Assembly: GCF_036347135.1 (NCBI RefSeq) | Contig: NZ_CP108938.1 | Coordinates: 6,820,001-6,884,000 of the forward strand | Direction of reading: 5' to 3' | Source of the DNA: Streptomyces sp. NBC_00775 | Lineage (GTDB): Bacteria > Actinomycetota > Actinomycetes > Streptomycetales > Streptomycetaceae | DNA: 64,000 bases | Shown here: in pieces, positions 24,289-34,043 of the stretch | Layout: each line of letters begins with the position of its first letter | Position numbering within the stretch: the first letter of the stretch is position 1 | Notes under the pieces: model-generated | What the model saw: only the letters and a program-made list of their open reading frames with translations | Database searches by the model: none | Told to the model about the DNA's origin: nothing | Translations under genes and position numbers: made by a program

Positions 24289-25875
24289 GTGAGACAGCAC
24301 AGAACGCCCCGCCTTCTCGGTACGCTGTTGCTTGTGGCGGCTGCCGGTATCTCCGTCGTCGGCGCGGCTCCCACCGCCGCCGCGAAGACCGCTGCCCCGC
24401 TGGGGCAGGTCGTCCCGGCCCCCGCCTCTGTCCATCCCGGCGGCTCCGCGTACCGCATCACCGGCGACACCCGCATCCGTGTCGACGACTCGCCAGGCGC
24501 CCGCCGCGTCGGCGAGTACCTCGCGGACATCCTGCGGCCCTCCACCGGCTACCGGCTGCCGGTCACCTCGCACGGCGGGGGCGGTATCCAACTCCGGCTC
24601 GGCGCGAAGGGATTGGGCGGGGAGGCCTACCGCCTGGACAGCGGCCGGGGTGGTGTCACCATCAGCGCCGCCAAGCCCGCCGGGCTCTTCCACGGCGTCC
24701 AGACCCTGCGCCAGCTGCTGCCCGCCGCCGTCGAGAAGAACTCCGTACAGCCCGGACCCTGGCTCGTCGCGGGCGGCACCATCGAGGACAGCCCGCGCTA
24801 CGGCTACCGCGGCGCGATGCTCGACGTCTCCCGGCACTTCTTCAGCGTCGGCCAAGTCAAGCGCTACATCGACGAGTTGGCCCTCTACAAGGTCAACAAG
24901 CTGCATCTGCACCTGAGCGACGACCAGGGCTGGCGCATCGCGATCGACTCCTGGCCGAGGCTGGCCGCATACGGCGGCTCGACGCAGGTGGGCGGCGGCA
25001 CCGGCGGCTCCTACACCAAGGCGGACTACCAGGAGATCGTCCGGTACGCCGCCTCGCGCTACCTGGAGGTCGTCCCGGAGATCGACATGCCCGGGCACAC
25101 CAACGCCGCCCTCGCCTCGTACGCGCAGCTGAACTGCGACGGGGTCGCGCCGCCGCTCTACACCGGCACGGACGTCGGCTTCAGCTCGCTGTGCGTGGCG
25201 AAGCCGGTGACGTACGACTTCGTGGACGACGTGATCCGCGAGCTCGCCGCGATCACGCCCGGCAAGTACCTCCACATCGGCGGGGACGAGGCCCACTCCA
25301 CCAGCCACGCCGACTACGTGACCTTCATGGACAAGGTGCAGCCGATCGTCGCCAAGTACGGGAAGACCGTCGTCGGCTGGCACCAGCTGACCGGGGCCAC
25401 TCCGGCGAAGGGCGCCATCGCGCAGTACTGGGGGCTCGACGACACCAGTGCCGAGGAGAAGGCGCAGGTCGCGAAGGCCGCGCGGAACGGGACGGGGCTC
25501 GTGCTGTCGCCCGCCGACCGGGTCTACCTCGACATGAAGTACACCGCCGACACCCCGCTCGGGCAGGACTGGGCCGGTCTGGTCGAGGTGAAGCGGGCGT
25601 ACGACTGGGACCCGGGCACCTACCTTCCCGGAGCCCCGAGTTCGGCGATCCGCGGGGTCGAGGCGCCGCTGTGGACGGAGACCATCGTCACCGGCGCGGA
25701 CATCGACTACATGGCCTTCCCGAGGCTGCCCGGCGTGGCCGAGCTCGGCTGGTCGCCCGCGTCGACGCACGACTGGGACACGTACAAGGTGCGGCTCGCG
25801 GCACAGGGGCCGCGCTGGGACGCGCTGGGGATCGGCTACTACAAGTCGCCCCAGGTGCCCTGGCCCGCCGCGTAG
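24289..25875 (+). CDS. Secreted GH20 beta-N-acetylhexosaminidase
   Basis: GTG with AGGGAG upstream gives 528 residues; the open frame extends back to 23395 but only antisense to the DUF4429 gene. A signal peptide (LLGTLLLVAAAGISVVGAAP) precedes a GH20b-type N-domain and the catalytic barrel. Signatures: NKLHLHLSDDQGW, EIDMPGHTNAALASY, and the catalytic pair Asp333-Glu334 in HIGGDEAHS. The enzyme removes terminal GlcNAc/GalNAc from chitin oligomers or glycans by substrate-assisted catalysis, outside the cell. It faces the end of the desferrioxamine cluster across a terminator. Confidence 0.95.
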   Translation: MRQHRTPRLLGTLLLVAAAGISVVGAAPTAAAKTAAPLGQVVPAPASVHPGGSAYRITGDTRIRVDDSPGARRVGEYLADILRPSTGYRLPVTSHGGGGIQLRLGAKGLGGEAYRLDSGRGGVTISAAKPAGLFHGVQTLRQLLPAAVEKNSVQPGPWLVAGGTIEDSPRYGYRGAMLDVSRHFFSVGQVKRYIDELALYKVNKLHLHLSDDQGWRIAIDSWPRLAAYGGSTQVGGGTGGSYTKADYQEIVRYAASRYLEVVPEIDMPGHTNAALASYAQLNCDGVAPPLYTGTDVGFSSLCVAKPVTYDFVDDVIRELAAITPGKYLHIGGDEAHSTSHADYVTFMDKVQPIVAKYGKTVVGWHQLTGATPAKGAIAQYWGLDDTSAEEKAQVAKAARNGTGLVLSPADRVYLDMKYTADTPLGQDWAGLVEVKRAYDWDPGTYLPGAPSSAIRGVEAPLWTETIVTGADIDYMAFPRLPGVAELGWSPASTHDWDTYKVRLAAQGPRWDALGIGYYKSPQVPWPAA

Positions 25876-25883
25876 GCATGCAG

Positions 25884-25925
25884 GAGCGGGCGCCCGGAAT
25901 CCCCAACTCCCGGACGCCCGCGCTC
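25884..25925 (+). terminator. Hairpin after the hexosaminidase gene
   Basis: GAGCGGGCGCCCGG (25884-25897) pairs, with one mismatch and one bulge, to CCGGACGCCCGCGCTC (25910-25925), 9 nt past the stop. The remaining ~185 bp to desD contain no gene. Confidence 0.7.
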
Positions 25926-26110
25926 ATGTGGTGGACACCTCGGCCCGTACGCGTGCACAGGAGGGTTGGACGCTAGTGGGGTTGCCTGTGAGGTGGCTGT
26001 GGACCTCAAGTGACGTGCGGAGACTGGGTGGTTGGGGTGCTCGGCGAACTGGCCGGCAGATGGGTCCGGGCCCGGGGGGACCGTCCCCCGGGCCCGGCAG
26101 TCTGTGCCGG

Positions 26111-27880
26111 TCAGGCCGCGATCGGGTTCTTCAGCGTGCCCACGAGCTGGAGGGCTCCCGACGGGTCGGCGAGGTCCACCATCTGCTTGTTGTCGCGCAG
26201 CTGGAGGCGGTTGAGGCAGGACAGCGCGAACTCCGGCGCGAACATGTCGTACTGCTGGAATTTGTCGGCGAGTTCGGGCGTCGTGTCCTGGTACGCGCGC
26301 ACCGCCTCGGCGACCGTCCGCCAGAAGTCGTCCTCGTCGAGGATGCCCTCGCTCGCCAGATTGGCGGCCAGGAAGCGGAAGAAGCAGTCGAAGACGTCCG
26401 TGAAGATGGACAGCAGCTTCTTGTCCTCGGGGACTTCGACCCTGATCCGCTCGACCGTGGGCGGCAGCACCGCCTGCGGGTCCATGACCGCGATCTCCTC
26501 GGCGATGTCCTTGTAGATCGCGCGCTGTACGGCGCCGTCCTTGAGGACCAGGATGACGTTCTCGCCGTGCGGCATGTAGACGAGGTCGTACGCGTAGAAG
26601 CTGTGCAGCAGCGGGGTGAAGTAGGCGCGCAGATAGCCGCGCAGCCACTCCACCGGGGTCAGCCCCGACTGCTCGATCAGTGCGCCCGCGAACGACGCGC
26701 CCTCGTGGTCGACGTGCACGAGGGACGCCATGGTCGCCAGGGTCTCGCCCTCCTGGAGCGAGGACACCGGGCTCTCGCGCCACAGGGCGGCGAGCATTTT
26801 CCGGTACGGCGAGTAGCGGTCCGTGGCGGCCTCGTACTCCAGGTGGCGGTAGCCGACGGCGGCGCGCTCGCGGATGACCGACAGGCCGGTGGACTTCAGG
26901 ACCGGGTCGTTCTCGACGAGTTGGGCAAGCCAGTCGTTGATCGCCGGGGTCGCCTCCATGTAGGCGGCGGAAAGGCCGCGCATGAAGCCCATGTTGAGGA
27001 CCGACAGGGCGGTCTTCACGTAGTGCTTCTTGGGTGCGCTCTTGTTGAAGAACGTCCGGATCGACTGCTGGGCCAGGTACTCGTCGTCGCCCTCGCCGAG
27101 GCAGACGAGGTGGCGCTGGGCGACCTCGGCGGCGAAGGTCACGGAGAGCTTGTTCCACCACTGCCAGGGGTGGACGGGGATGAGGAGGTACTCCTCGGGG
27201 TCCAGGCCCTGGTCCTCCAGCGTCGCCGCGAACCGCTCGATCGTCTCCTGGCCCAGCTCCTCGCGCACGAACGACTCGTACTCGATGCCCACACCCGCTG
27301 TGAAGGCGGCCCGCGAGCGGTGCGCGGCCAGCCAGACCAGGCGGACCGGGCTCGCGGTCTCGGGGGCGTACGAGAGGTACTCGTGCACTCCGAAGCCGAG
27401 CCGCCCGTTGTTGGCGACGAAACAGGGGTGGCCCTCGGTCATCCCGGTCTCGATGGCCTGGAAGCCGCTTCTGACGAGTTCGGCGACCGGGATCTGCGGC
27501 TTGGTGAGCTTGAAGCAGGTGCCGGAGAGGGTGGAGGAGATCTCCTCCAGGTAGACCGGCAGGACCTCGTCGCTCAGGCCGAGCGAATTCTTCAGCTCGA
27601 TGAAGAAGTCCAGGGCGGCGAGCGGGAGTTCGGTCCCGTCGCGGTGCCGGGTGATCGACTCGGCGTCGACCTCCCAGTGGTCGAGGGAGCGCACCACGGC
27701 GGTGAAGCGGTAGCGGGTCAGACCGTCGTCGCCGCGGACCTCGTAACGGCCGTCCGGGAGACGCGTCGGCGTGATCAGCCGCTCGTGGGCGAACTCGGCG
27801 AGCGCCTTGCGGACGAGAAGGCGGTTGGCGCGGGCCCAGCGCTCGGGGGAGAGGTGGGCCACGCTGTCGGAGAGGCTCAT
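26111..27880 (-). CDS. desD: Desferrioxamine synthetase DesD (NIS synthetase)
   Basis: A 589-residue IucA/IucC-family enzyme that uses ATP to oligomerise and cyclise N-hydroxy-N-succinyl/acetyl-cadaverine into desferrioxamine E and B. Family features are an EGHPCF-type substrate loop (MTEGHPCFVANNGRLGFG), LIPVHPWQWWNKL in the ATP site, and a C-terminal FhuF-like part. ATG 27880 overlaps the desC stop by 4 nt; the frame runs on upstream inside desC without homology. It is the last gene of desABCD. Confidence 0.96.
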   Translation of the reverse strand: MSLSDSVAHLSPERWARANRLLVRKALAEFAHERLITPTRLPDGRYEVRGDDGLTRYRFTAVVRSLDHWEVDAESITRHRDGTELPLAALDFFIELKNSLGLSDEVLPVYLEEISSTLSGTCFKLTKPQIPVAELVRSGFQAIETGMTEGHPCFVANNGRLGFGVHEYLSYAPETASPVRLVWLAAHRSRAAFTAGVGIEYESFVREELGQETIERFAATLEDQGLDPEEYLLIPVHPWQWWNKLSVTFAAEVAQRHLVCLGEGDDEYLAQQSIRTFFNKSAPKKHYVKTALSVLNMGFMRGLSAAYMEATPAINDWLAQLVENDPVLKSTGLSVIRERAAVGYRHLEYEAATDRYSPYRKMLAALWRESPVSSLQEGETLATMASLVHVDHEGASFAGALIEQSGLTPVEWLRGYLRAYFTPLLHSFYAYDLVYMPHGENVILVLKDGAVQRAIYKDIAEEIAVMDPQAVLPPTVERIRVEVPEDKKLLSIFTDVFDCFFRFLAANLASEGILDEDDFWRTVAEAVRAYQDTTPELADKFQQYDMFAPEFALSCLNRLQLRDNKQMVDLADPSGALQLVGTLKNPIAA

Positions 27881-28422
27881 GCGGCCACCGCCTTCCGGAA
27901 CTGCTCGCGGGTGCAGAAGCTCAGCAGCGCCTGCTTCTCCGGCTTCTGGATCTCGCGCTCGGGTACAAAGCCGACGGCTTCGTTGAGGGCGTGCACCGCC
28001 GTGTTGCGGACGTCGGGTTCGACGACGACCCGCGCGGTCGCCGGGTCGGCGAACAGGTGCTCCATCACGGCGGTGATCACGGCCCGGGTGAAGCCGTGCA
28101 CGGGTGTGTCGCTCGGCGCGACCAGGAAGTGCATGCCGACGTCGCCGGGCTCCGGCTCGTACAGGCCGGCGAGCTCGACGTGCGCCGGGTCGTAGCGCTC
28201 CATCAGGAACGCGGGTTCGCCGTCGCGCAGCCCGAGGAACGCGTCGTGGTACTCGCTGGCCGCGATGGCCATGTACTCGCGCTCCACGTCGTGCAGTTTC
28301 GCCTCCTGCATCATCCAGAAGGCGGCCTTGGGGTGTGTCACCCAGCCGTGCAGCAGCTCGGCGTCCTCGGTCGGGTCGAGCGGGCGGACGGTGAAGGTGC
28401 CCAGGTCGGTGGTCGTGCTCAT
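27877..28422 (-). CDS. desC: Hydroxycadaverine N-acyltransferase DesC
   Basis: A 181-residue GNAT protein of the IucB/RhbD siderophore type. It transfers succinyl or acetyl groups from CoA to N-hydroxycadaverine. Visible motifs are [14 protein letters not shown] near the N-terminus, [20 protein letters not shown] in the centre, and [22 protein letters not shown], the CoA-binding region. It overlaps desB upstream and desD downstream by 4 nt each (ATGA), so the three are translationally coupled. Confidence 0.95.
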   Translation of the reverse strand: MSTTTDLGTFTVRPLDPTEDAELLHGWVTHPKAAFWMMQEAKLHDVEREYMAIAASEYHDAFLGLRDGEPAFLMERYDPAHVELAGLYEPEPGDVGMHFLVAPSDTPVHGFTRAVITAVMEHLFADPATARVVVEPDVRNTAVHALNEAVGFVPEREIQKPEKQALLSFCTREQFRKAVAA

Positions 28423-29696
28423 ATGGCGAACTCCTGGAACGCGATCGACTTCTCGACGGGGTAGTACTCGGTGCCGAGCAGCTCACGGATGATGGACGCG
28501 TTGCGGTACGCGCCCATGCCGAGGTCCGGCGAGGTGATCGAGTGGGTGTGGACGCCGGCGTTCTGCAGGAAGATCCCGCGCCCCGTCGTGTCGATGGCGT
28601 AGTTGCGGGCCACGTCGAAGTTGCCGTGCGTGTCGTAACGCAGCCGGTCGCGGACGGGCGCCAGGAACCCGGGCTCGGCGTACTTGTAGCCGGTGGCGAG
28701 GATCAGGCCCTCGGAGCGCAGCTCGTAGTCCTTGCCCTGCTCCTCCTGGCGCAGGCCCAGGGTGTACGTGCCGTTCTCGTGACGCGCGCTGTTCAGCGAG
28801 GAGTTGGTGAGCAGCCGGGTGGGGACCGGGCCGCCGAGGTTCTTCTGGTAGAGCAGGTCGAAGATCGCGTCGATCAGCTCGCCGTCGATTCCCTTGAACA
28901 GGCCCTTCTGCTCCGACTGGAGGCGGTAGCGGGTCGGTTCGGGCAGCGCGTGGAAGTAGTCGATGTACTCCGGGGAGGTCATCTCCAGCGTGAGTTTGGT
29001 GTACTCCAGCGGGAAGAAGCGCGGGGAGCGGGTGACCCAGTTCAGCCGGTAGCCGTGGACGTCGATCTCGCTGAGCAGGTCGTAGTAGATCTCGGCGGCG
29101 GACTGCCCGCTGCCGACAAGGGTGATCGACTCTTTACCCTGCAGTTCCTGCTTGTGCTTCATATAGCGGGAGTTGTGGATGAAGTCGCCGCCGAGCTCCG
29201 CACAGGACTCCGGGATGTACGGCGGGGTGCCGGTGCCGAGGACCAGGTTCCGGGCGCGGTACACGTCACCGGCTTCCGTCCGTACGACGTACACCTCGTT
29301 CTCGTACGTCACTTCCGCGACCGTCGTGCTGAACCGGACGCTGCTGAGTTTCGACGCGGCCCAGCGGCAGTAGTCGTCGTACTCGACCCGCAGCGGGTAG
29401 AAGTTCTCGCGGATGTAGAACGAGTACAGACGGCCCGATTCCTTCAGGTAGTTGAGGAAGGAGTACGGGGACGTCGGGTCGGCGAGCGTGACCAGGTCCG
29501 ACATGAACGGGGTCTGGAGGTGGGCGCCCTCCAGGAACATCCCGGAGTGCCACTCGAAGTCCGGCTTGGACTCCAGGAAGACATAGTCCAGTTCGACGAT
29601 CGGCTCGGTGAGGCAGGCGAGGCCCAGGTTGAACGGGCCGAGGCCGATCCCCACGAAGTCGTGGACGTGGCTGCTGGATTCAGGAAGCGCGGTCAA
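28419..29696 (-). CDS. desB: Cadaverine N-hydroxylase DesB
   Basis: A 425-residue flavin-dependent monooxygenase of the lysine/ornithine N-hydroxylase family. The FAD motif is [14 protein letters not shown] (16-29), the NADPH motif is around [15 protein letters not shown], and a C-terminal [10 protein letters not shown] motif is present. It hydroxylates cadaverine made by DesA. The start is TTG at 29696 with GGGAG upstream, and it overlaps the desA 3' end by 17 nt. Ends at an ATGA overlap with desC. Confidence 0.95.
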   Translation of the reverse strand: MTALPESSSHVHDFVGIGLGPFNLGLACLTEPIVELDYVFLESKPDFEWHSGMFLEGAHLQTPFMSDLVTLADPTSPYSFLNYLKESGRLYSFYIRENFYPLRVEYDDYCRWAASKLSSVRFSTTVAEVTYENEVYVVRTEAGDVYRARNLVLGTGTPPYIPESCAELGGDFIHNSRYMKHKQELQGKESITLVGSGQSAAEIYYDLLSEIDVHGYRLNWVTRSPRFFPLEYTKLTLEMTSPEYIDYFHALPEPTRYRLQSEQKGLFKGIDGELIDAIFDLLYQKNLGGPVPTRLLTNSSLNSARHENGTYTLGLRQEEQGKDYELRSEGLILATGYKYAEPGFLAPVRDRLRYDTHGNFDVARNYAIDTTGRGIFLQNAGVHTHSITSPDLGMGAYRNASIIRELLGTEYYPVEKSIAFQEFAI

Positions 29697-31122
29697 GGGA
29701 TTCTCCCAGGTACTGCTCGGCGTGGCCGGCGATCAGATCGAGTACGGCGGTGATGTCGTCCACCGTGGTCTCGGGGTTGAGCAACGTGAACTTCAGGTAG
29801 TGGCGACCGCCGACCTTGGTGCCCGCCACGACCGCGTCGCCGGAGGCGAAGATGGCCTTGCGGGCATACAGGTTGGCGCGGTCCATCTCGGACGGGTCGG
29901 TGACGGCCGCCGGGATGTAGCGGAAGACGAGGGTGGACAGCGACGGCTGTACGACGACGTCGTAGCGGGGGTCGGCCGCGAGGACCTTCCAGCCCTCCTC
30001 CGCCAGGTCGCAGACCTCGTCGAAGAGTTCGCCGATGCCGTCGGCGCCCATCACGCGCAGCGTCATCCACAGCTTGAGCGCGTCGAAGCGGCGGGTGGTC
30101 TGCAGGGACTTGTCGACCTGGTTGGGGATGCGCTCCTGGACCATACGGCGGGGGTTCAGGTACTCCGCGTGATAGGTCGCGTGGCGCAGCGTCGAGGCGT
30201 CCCGGACCAGCACGGCGGACGAACTCACCGGCTGGAAGAAGGACTTGTGGTAATCGACGGTGACGGAGTCGGCGCGCTCGATGCCGTCGATGCGGTCCCG
30301 GTTCTTCAGCGAGGCGAGCAGCCCGCAGCCGTAGGCCGCGTCCACGTGCATCCAGGTGCCGAACTGGGCGCACAGCTCGGCGATTTCGGGCAGCGGGTCG
30401 ATGGAGCCGAAGTCGGTGGTGCCGGCGGTCGCGACGACGGCCATGGGGACGAGGCCGTCGCGCTTGCAGCGGTCCAGCTCGTGGGCGAGCGCGACCGTCT
30501 GCATGCGCTTGTCGTGGTCGACGGGGATCGAGACGACGGAGTCCGCGCTCAGGCCGAGGAGTTTGGCCGACTTCTTGACGCTGAAGTGGCTGACCTCGGA
30601 GGCGAAGATACGCAGTTTGGCGAGGTCATTGGACTTGGCCTCCTCGCGGGCCAGCAGCAGCGCCTGGAGGTTGGACTGCGAGCCGCCGGAGGTGAACACG
30701 CCGTCGGCGGCCGGGCCGAGGCCGATGCGCTCGTTGGTCCAGTCGATGAGCTTGCGCTCGATGAGGGTGCCGCCGGCCGACTGGTCCCAGGTGTCCAGCG
30801 AGGAGTTGACGGCGGAGAGGACGGCCTCGCCGAGCACGGCCGGGATGACGACCGGGCAGTTGAGGTGGGCGAGGTAGCGCGGGTGGTGGAAGTAGATCGC
30901 GTCCCGGAGGTAGACCTCTTCCAGCTCGTCGAGGACCGCCGTGGTGTCGTGCAGCGGCCGGTCCAGGTCGATCTGCTCGATACGGGGAGCGAGGGCGTCG
31001 ACCGTGACGCCGGTGAACGGACGGTCGGTGGTGGCGAGTTTGGCCGCCACCCGCTCGACTCCTTCCGTCACGGAACGGCGGTACCGGTCCGCGGTGGTGT
31101 CATTGAGCAGGTGCGAGCGCAT
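29680..31122 (-). CDS. desA: Lysine decarboxylase DesA
   Basis: A 480-residue PLP-dependent group II decarboxylase converting lysine to cadaverine, the committed step of desferrioxamine synthesis. Seen: [21 protein letters not shown] with the Asp that contacts the PLP ring, and [10 protein letters not shown] with the Schiff-base Lys293. First gene of desABCD. An iron box is centred about 78 bp upstream of its ATG, so transcription is expected only in iron limitation under DmdR1. Confidence 0.96.
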   Translation of the reverse strand: MRSHLLNDTTADRYRRSVTEGVERVAAKLATTDRPFTGVTVDALAPRIEQIDLDRPLHDTTAVLDELEEVYLRDAIYFHHPRYLAHLNCPVVIPAVLGEAVLSAVNSSLDTWDQSAGGTLIERKLIDWTNERIGLGPAADGVFTSGGSQSNLQALLLAREEAKSNDLAKLRIFASEVSHFSVKKSAKLLGLSADSVVSIPVDHDKRMQTVALAHELDRCKRDGLVPMAVVATAGTTDFGSIDPLPEIAELCAQFGTWMHVDAAYGCGLLASLKNRDRIDGIERADSVTVDYHKSFFQPVSSSAVLVRDASTLRHATYHAEYLNPRRMVQERIPNQVDKSLQTTRRFDALKLWMTLRVMGADGIGELFDEVCDLAEEGWKVLAADPRYDVVVQPSLSTLVFRYIPAAVTDPSEMDRANLYARKAIFASGDAVVAGTKVGGRHYLKFTLLNPETTVDDITAVLDLIAGHAEQYLGESLDRAS

Positions 31123-31190
31123 GTGGGGGTCCTCCGTGCGGGGGGAGAGTCCGAGCGGGACAGGCGAGGGGCGGGGTCGCGACGTTCAAC

Positions 31191-31209
31191 TTAGGTTAGC
31201 CTAACCTAA
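31191..31209. promoter_or_regulatory. Iron box upstream of desA
   Basis: TTAGGTTAGCCTAACCTAA is a 19-bp perfect palindrome (odd centre) matching the DmdR/DtxR iron-box consensus, 69 bp upstream of desA. Confidence 0.96.
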
Positions 31210-31295
31210 CTCGATCGTGCGACCCCGCCCCACCTGTGTCTTCAGTGACGTACGCCTCTGTTTGAACTACGCGAGAAGCGCCGCAGACCCTCGAA

Positions 31296-32174
31296 CTACT
31301 CGCCCTGCTCCCGCAGTTGCTCCTCGCTCAGCCCGCGCCGCCAGTAGCCCACGAAGGTGACCCTCCGGCGGTCGATGGCGCGCTCGCGCACGAGATGGCG
31401 GCGCAACTCCTTCACCTGGCCGGACTCGCCCGCGATCCAGGCGTACGGCGCTTCGGCGGGCGGAAGGTGGGCGGCCCGCACGACATCGACGGCCATGGGG
31501 GTGGGGGCACCTCCCACGCCCTTAAGGCTGTGGGGGACGTCGCTCCGTACGAGCCACGTGATCTCGGCGTCGGCCTCGGTCGCCAAGTCCTGGATGTCAC
31601 CGGCGTGATGGACCTCCAGCCAGGCGCGGACGCGGGCGCTCGCCGGCAGGGACTCGAGGATGGCCGAGGCGGCGGGGACGGCTGTCTCGTCGCCCCAGAT
31701 GACGATCAGGTCGGTGTCCTCGGGCGGGCGGAAGCGGATCGCCCGGTTGTCCTCGATCGCCGGGCCGAGCAGCACGACACGGTCGCCCGCGGCCGCCCGG
31801 GACGCCCACGCGGACGCGGGCCCCGCGGGCGTCGCCGCCCCCGGCTGCACGCCGTGCAGCGCGAAGTCGATGTCGATCTCGTCGGGGTCGCGGCGCAGTG
31901 CGCGCAGGGTGTACGAGCGCATCACCGCCCGTACGTCGTCGGGGAGTTCACGCCAGCCCTGCCACCAGCCGTCGCCCAGCTCGTAGGGGATGGCCGGCTC
32001 GGTCTGGCCGGGGTGCGGCAGGAAGAGGGAGAGGCTCTGATCGCGGCCGTTCGAGTGGAACGCCTGGAGATCGGAGCCCGTGAAGGTCACCCGGACCAGA
32101 GACGGGCCGAGCCGCCTCGTCCGTACGACCTGGAGGGAGAAGAAACGGAACGGGGCGGCTACGGCCGTCGTCAT
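31296..32174 (-). CDS. desF: Siderophore-interacting FAD protein DesF
   Basis: A 292-residue SIP/ViuB-type flavoprotein, thought to reduce ferric desferrioxamine in the cytosol to release iron. The FAD-binding motif is RSYTLRALR in a beta-barrel N-domain (~10-130). The C-domain carries GDETAVPAASAIL and WIAGESGQVKELRRHLV, the NAD(P)H-side motifs of the family. It lies 43 nt after desE on the same strand and so shares its iron box. About 170 bp separate it from desA, which has its own box. Confidence 0.92.
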   Translation of the reverse strand: MTTAVAAPFRFFSLQVVRTRRLGPSLVRVTFTGSDLQAFHSNGRDQSLSLFLPHPGQTEPAIPYELGDGWWQGWRELPDDVRAVMRSYTLRALRRDPDEIDIDFALHGVQPGAATPAGPASAWASRAAAGDRVVLLGPAIEDNRAIRFRPPEDTDLIVIWGDETAVPAASAILESLPASARVRAWLEVHHAGDIQDLATEADAEITWLVRSDVPHSLKGVGGAPTPMAVDVVRAAHLPPAEAPYAWIAGESGQVKELRRHLVRERAIDRRRVTFVGYWRRGLSEEQLREQGE

Positions 32175-32217
32175 GAGTGCTCCTGAGTTGTCGTCAGGGA
32201 TTCACGGCAGGGGGGCG

Positions 32218-33270
32218 TCAGGCGACCTTCTTGGCGTTCTCGATCGCCTCGGCGAGGTTGTCGAGGAGCGGGGTGCACTTGTCGTACGACACGATCGGCT
32301 CGGGGGAGCGGGCGATGACCTGGCCGGCCTTGACGGCGGGCAGCTTCTTCCAGGTGGCCTCGGTGATGTCGGCCGGCTGGATGGTCGCGCTGCGGTCGTC
32401 CATGATGATGATGTCGGCCGGGTACTTGTCGACGTTCTCCCAGCTCAGGTTCTCGAACCAACCACCGCTGGCCTTCAGGGCCTTGGCGGAGGGCTCGATG
32501 ATGTTCACGCCGAGCGCCTTGAAGTACTCCAGGTCGATGGAGAGGTTGGAGCCGGAGACGTAGAAGATGTCCTGGCTCGCGGAACCGGCGAGCACCTTGA
32601 TCTCCGGGCGGGCCTTGGCGGCCTTGCGCAGCCGCTCGGCGGCCGTCTCGAACTTCTTCTTCGCCTCGACGATCTGGGCGGACTTCACGTCGGCGCCCAG
32701 CGACTCGGCGAGCGCGTACATGCGCTCCAGCGACTGGGGCATCTGGCGGTCGTAGACGGAGATGCCGACGGTCGGGGCGAGCTTGACGATCTTGGCCTTG
32801 GACTCCTCGGGGACGTACCAGAGGGTGCCCGCGTCGTCGAACATCGTGGAGATCAGCACGTCGGGCGCGAGGGCCGCGTACTTCTCGATGTTGAACTGGC
32901 CCCACTCGTTGCCGAGGATCGTCAGCTTGCTGATGTCCATGTCGCCGGCCTGGACATCGGCCTTGCCGTCCTTGGTCTTGGTCGGGCCGAAGACGCCCTT
33001 GACCTCGATGCCGTAGTCGAAGAGCGCGGCGGCGACACCGGTGAACGCGACGATGTCGGCCGGGATCTTGTCCAGCTTCACCGTGGTGCCGCGGTCGTCC
33101 TTGAACGTCCAGGGACCGGACTTGGCGTCGGCGGCCTTCGTCGAGTCCGAGCCACCGCTTTTCGTGCCGTCGTCGTCGCCACAGGCGGCGAGGACGGCGC
33201 CGAGGCCGAGGGCGCCGCCCGCGGCGAGGATGCCGCGACGGGTGAGGTGGGTGGCACGGGCGTTGGACAT
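32218..33270 (-). CDS. desE: Ferric-desferrioxamine-binding lipoprotein DesE
   Basis: A 350-residue class III (FhuD/FepB-like) binding protein. ATG 33270 gives THLTRRGILAAGGALGLGAV followed by lipobox LAAC; the twin Arg may allow Tat export. The mature part begins with WTFKDDRGTTVKLDKIP and ends EPIVSYDKCTPLLDNLAE, typical of periplasmic siderophore receptors. It captures ferrioxamines for an ABC permease encoded elsewhere. First gene of desE-desF, with an iron box 54 bp upstream. Confidence 0.95.
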   Translation of the reverse strand: MSNARATHLTRRGILAAGGALGLGAVLAACGDDDGTKSGGSDSTKAADAKSGPWTFKDDRGTTVKLDKIPADIVAFTGVAAALFDYGIEVKGVFGPTKTKDGKADVQAGDMDISKLTILGNEWGQFNIEKYAALAPDVLISTMFDDAGTLWYVPEESKAKIVKLAPTVGISVYDRQMPQSLERMYALAESLGADVKSAQIVEAKKKFETAAERLRKAAKARPEIKVLAGSASQDIFYVSGSNLSIDLEYFKALGVNIIEPSAKALKASGGWFENLSWENVDKYPADIIIMDDRSATIQPADITEATWKKLPAVKAGQVIARSPEPIVSYDKCTPLLDNLAEAIENAKKVA

Positions 33271-33323
33271 GTGTGTGGCTGCTTTCGGCACGGGGCAGGA
33301 ACGCCCGCCGGACAAGTTCGAAG

Positions 33324-33342
33324 ATAGGTTAGCCTAACCTCA
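33324..33342. promoter_or_regulatory. Iron box upstream of desE
   Basis: ATAGGTTAGCCTAACCTCA holds the 15-bp palindrome AGGTTAGCCTAACCT, close to the desA box but with mismatched outer bases. Expected DmdR1 site. Confidence 0.95.
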
Positions 33343-33520
33343 CCTCCTGTCCAGGGGGCGGGATGCGCCGGGGTGATCAATATGTTGCGGGCAGGGCATG
33401 TGTCACCTGCGAGTGATGATCCATATCCGTTGTGGATCACCCGCTTCTCTCCTTAGTGTTCCGATCAACACGCTCGGTCCCAGGCTGAGTTGACGGATCA
33501 TTGAACATCGGGAGGGAATC

Positions 33521-33949
33521 ATGGGCAGATACAAGAAGGGGCTCGCGGTCGCGGTCGCGGGGGCGGCGCTGACGGTGGGGATGTCGGCCGGGCCGGCGTC
33601 GGCGACTTCGTACACGCTGTACTGCGACACGTCGTCGGCGTCGGGCGCCGGCACGATCAACGGCTGGGGCAGCGGTGCGACGAGCCTCGACGTCATCCTG
33701 TCCGTGTACGACGCCAAGGCGGACAGCCACCACGTGGCCATCCGCCTGATCGCTAAGAACGACGGCGGCGGGGTGGTCACCCCCTGGCCGTGGCACCACA
33801 ACTACGACGGGTACGACAAGAGTCTGACCTTGAGCACCACGGCCACCTACTCCGCCGGCATGTACGACGTCGGCATCGAGGTCGCCACCTTCGAGGGCAG
33901 CACCGAGCTGAACTACTGCAGGGACTGGCTGCGCTCCGACCAGACCTGA
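33521..33949 (+). CDS. Small secreted protein, unknown
   Basis: The 142-residue product has a clear signal peptide (KKGLAVAVAGAALTVGMSAG, cleavage after PASA near residue 28). A mature domain with two Cys (YCDTS and NYCRDW) could form one disulfide. Its alternating hydrophobic pattern (SLDVILSVYDAKADSHHVAI; LTLSTTATYSAGMYDVGIEV) suggests a small beta-sandwich. GGGAGG precedes the ATG. No family is recognised. Upstream is a 7-bp dyad TGATCCA...TGGATCA (33417-33439). Confidence 0.8.
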   Translation: MGRYKKGLAVAVAGAALTVGMSAGPASATSYTLYCDTSSASGAGTINGWGSGATSLDVILSVYDAKADSHHVAIRLIAKNDGGGVVTPWPWHHNYDGYDKSLTLSTTATYSAGMYDVGIEVATFEGSTELNYCRDWLRSDQT

Positions 33950-33994
33950 CGGCCCGGCGGGCGGTCTGCGGCGGCACGCCGGACCGCCGGAGTG

Positions 33995-34024
33995 CCGGTC
34001 CGCACCCGCAGTGGTGCGGACCGG
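33995..34024. terminator. Bidirectional terminator
   Basis: CCGGTCCGCACC (33995-34006) and GGTGCGGACCGG (34013-34024) form a perfect 12-bp stem with a 6-nt loop between convergent genes. Confidence 0.88.
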
Positions 34025-34043
34025 TCGATGTGTCCCTGGCTGA

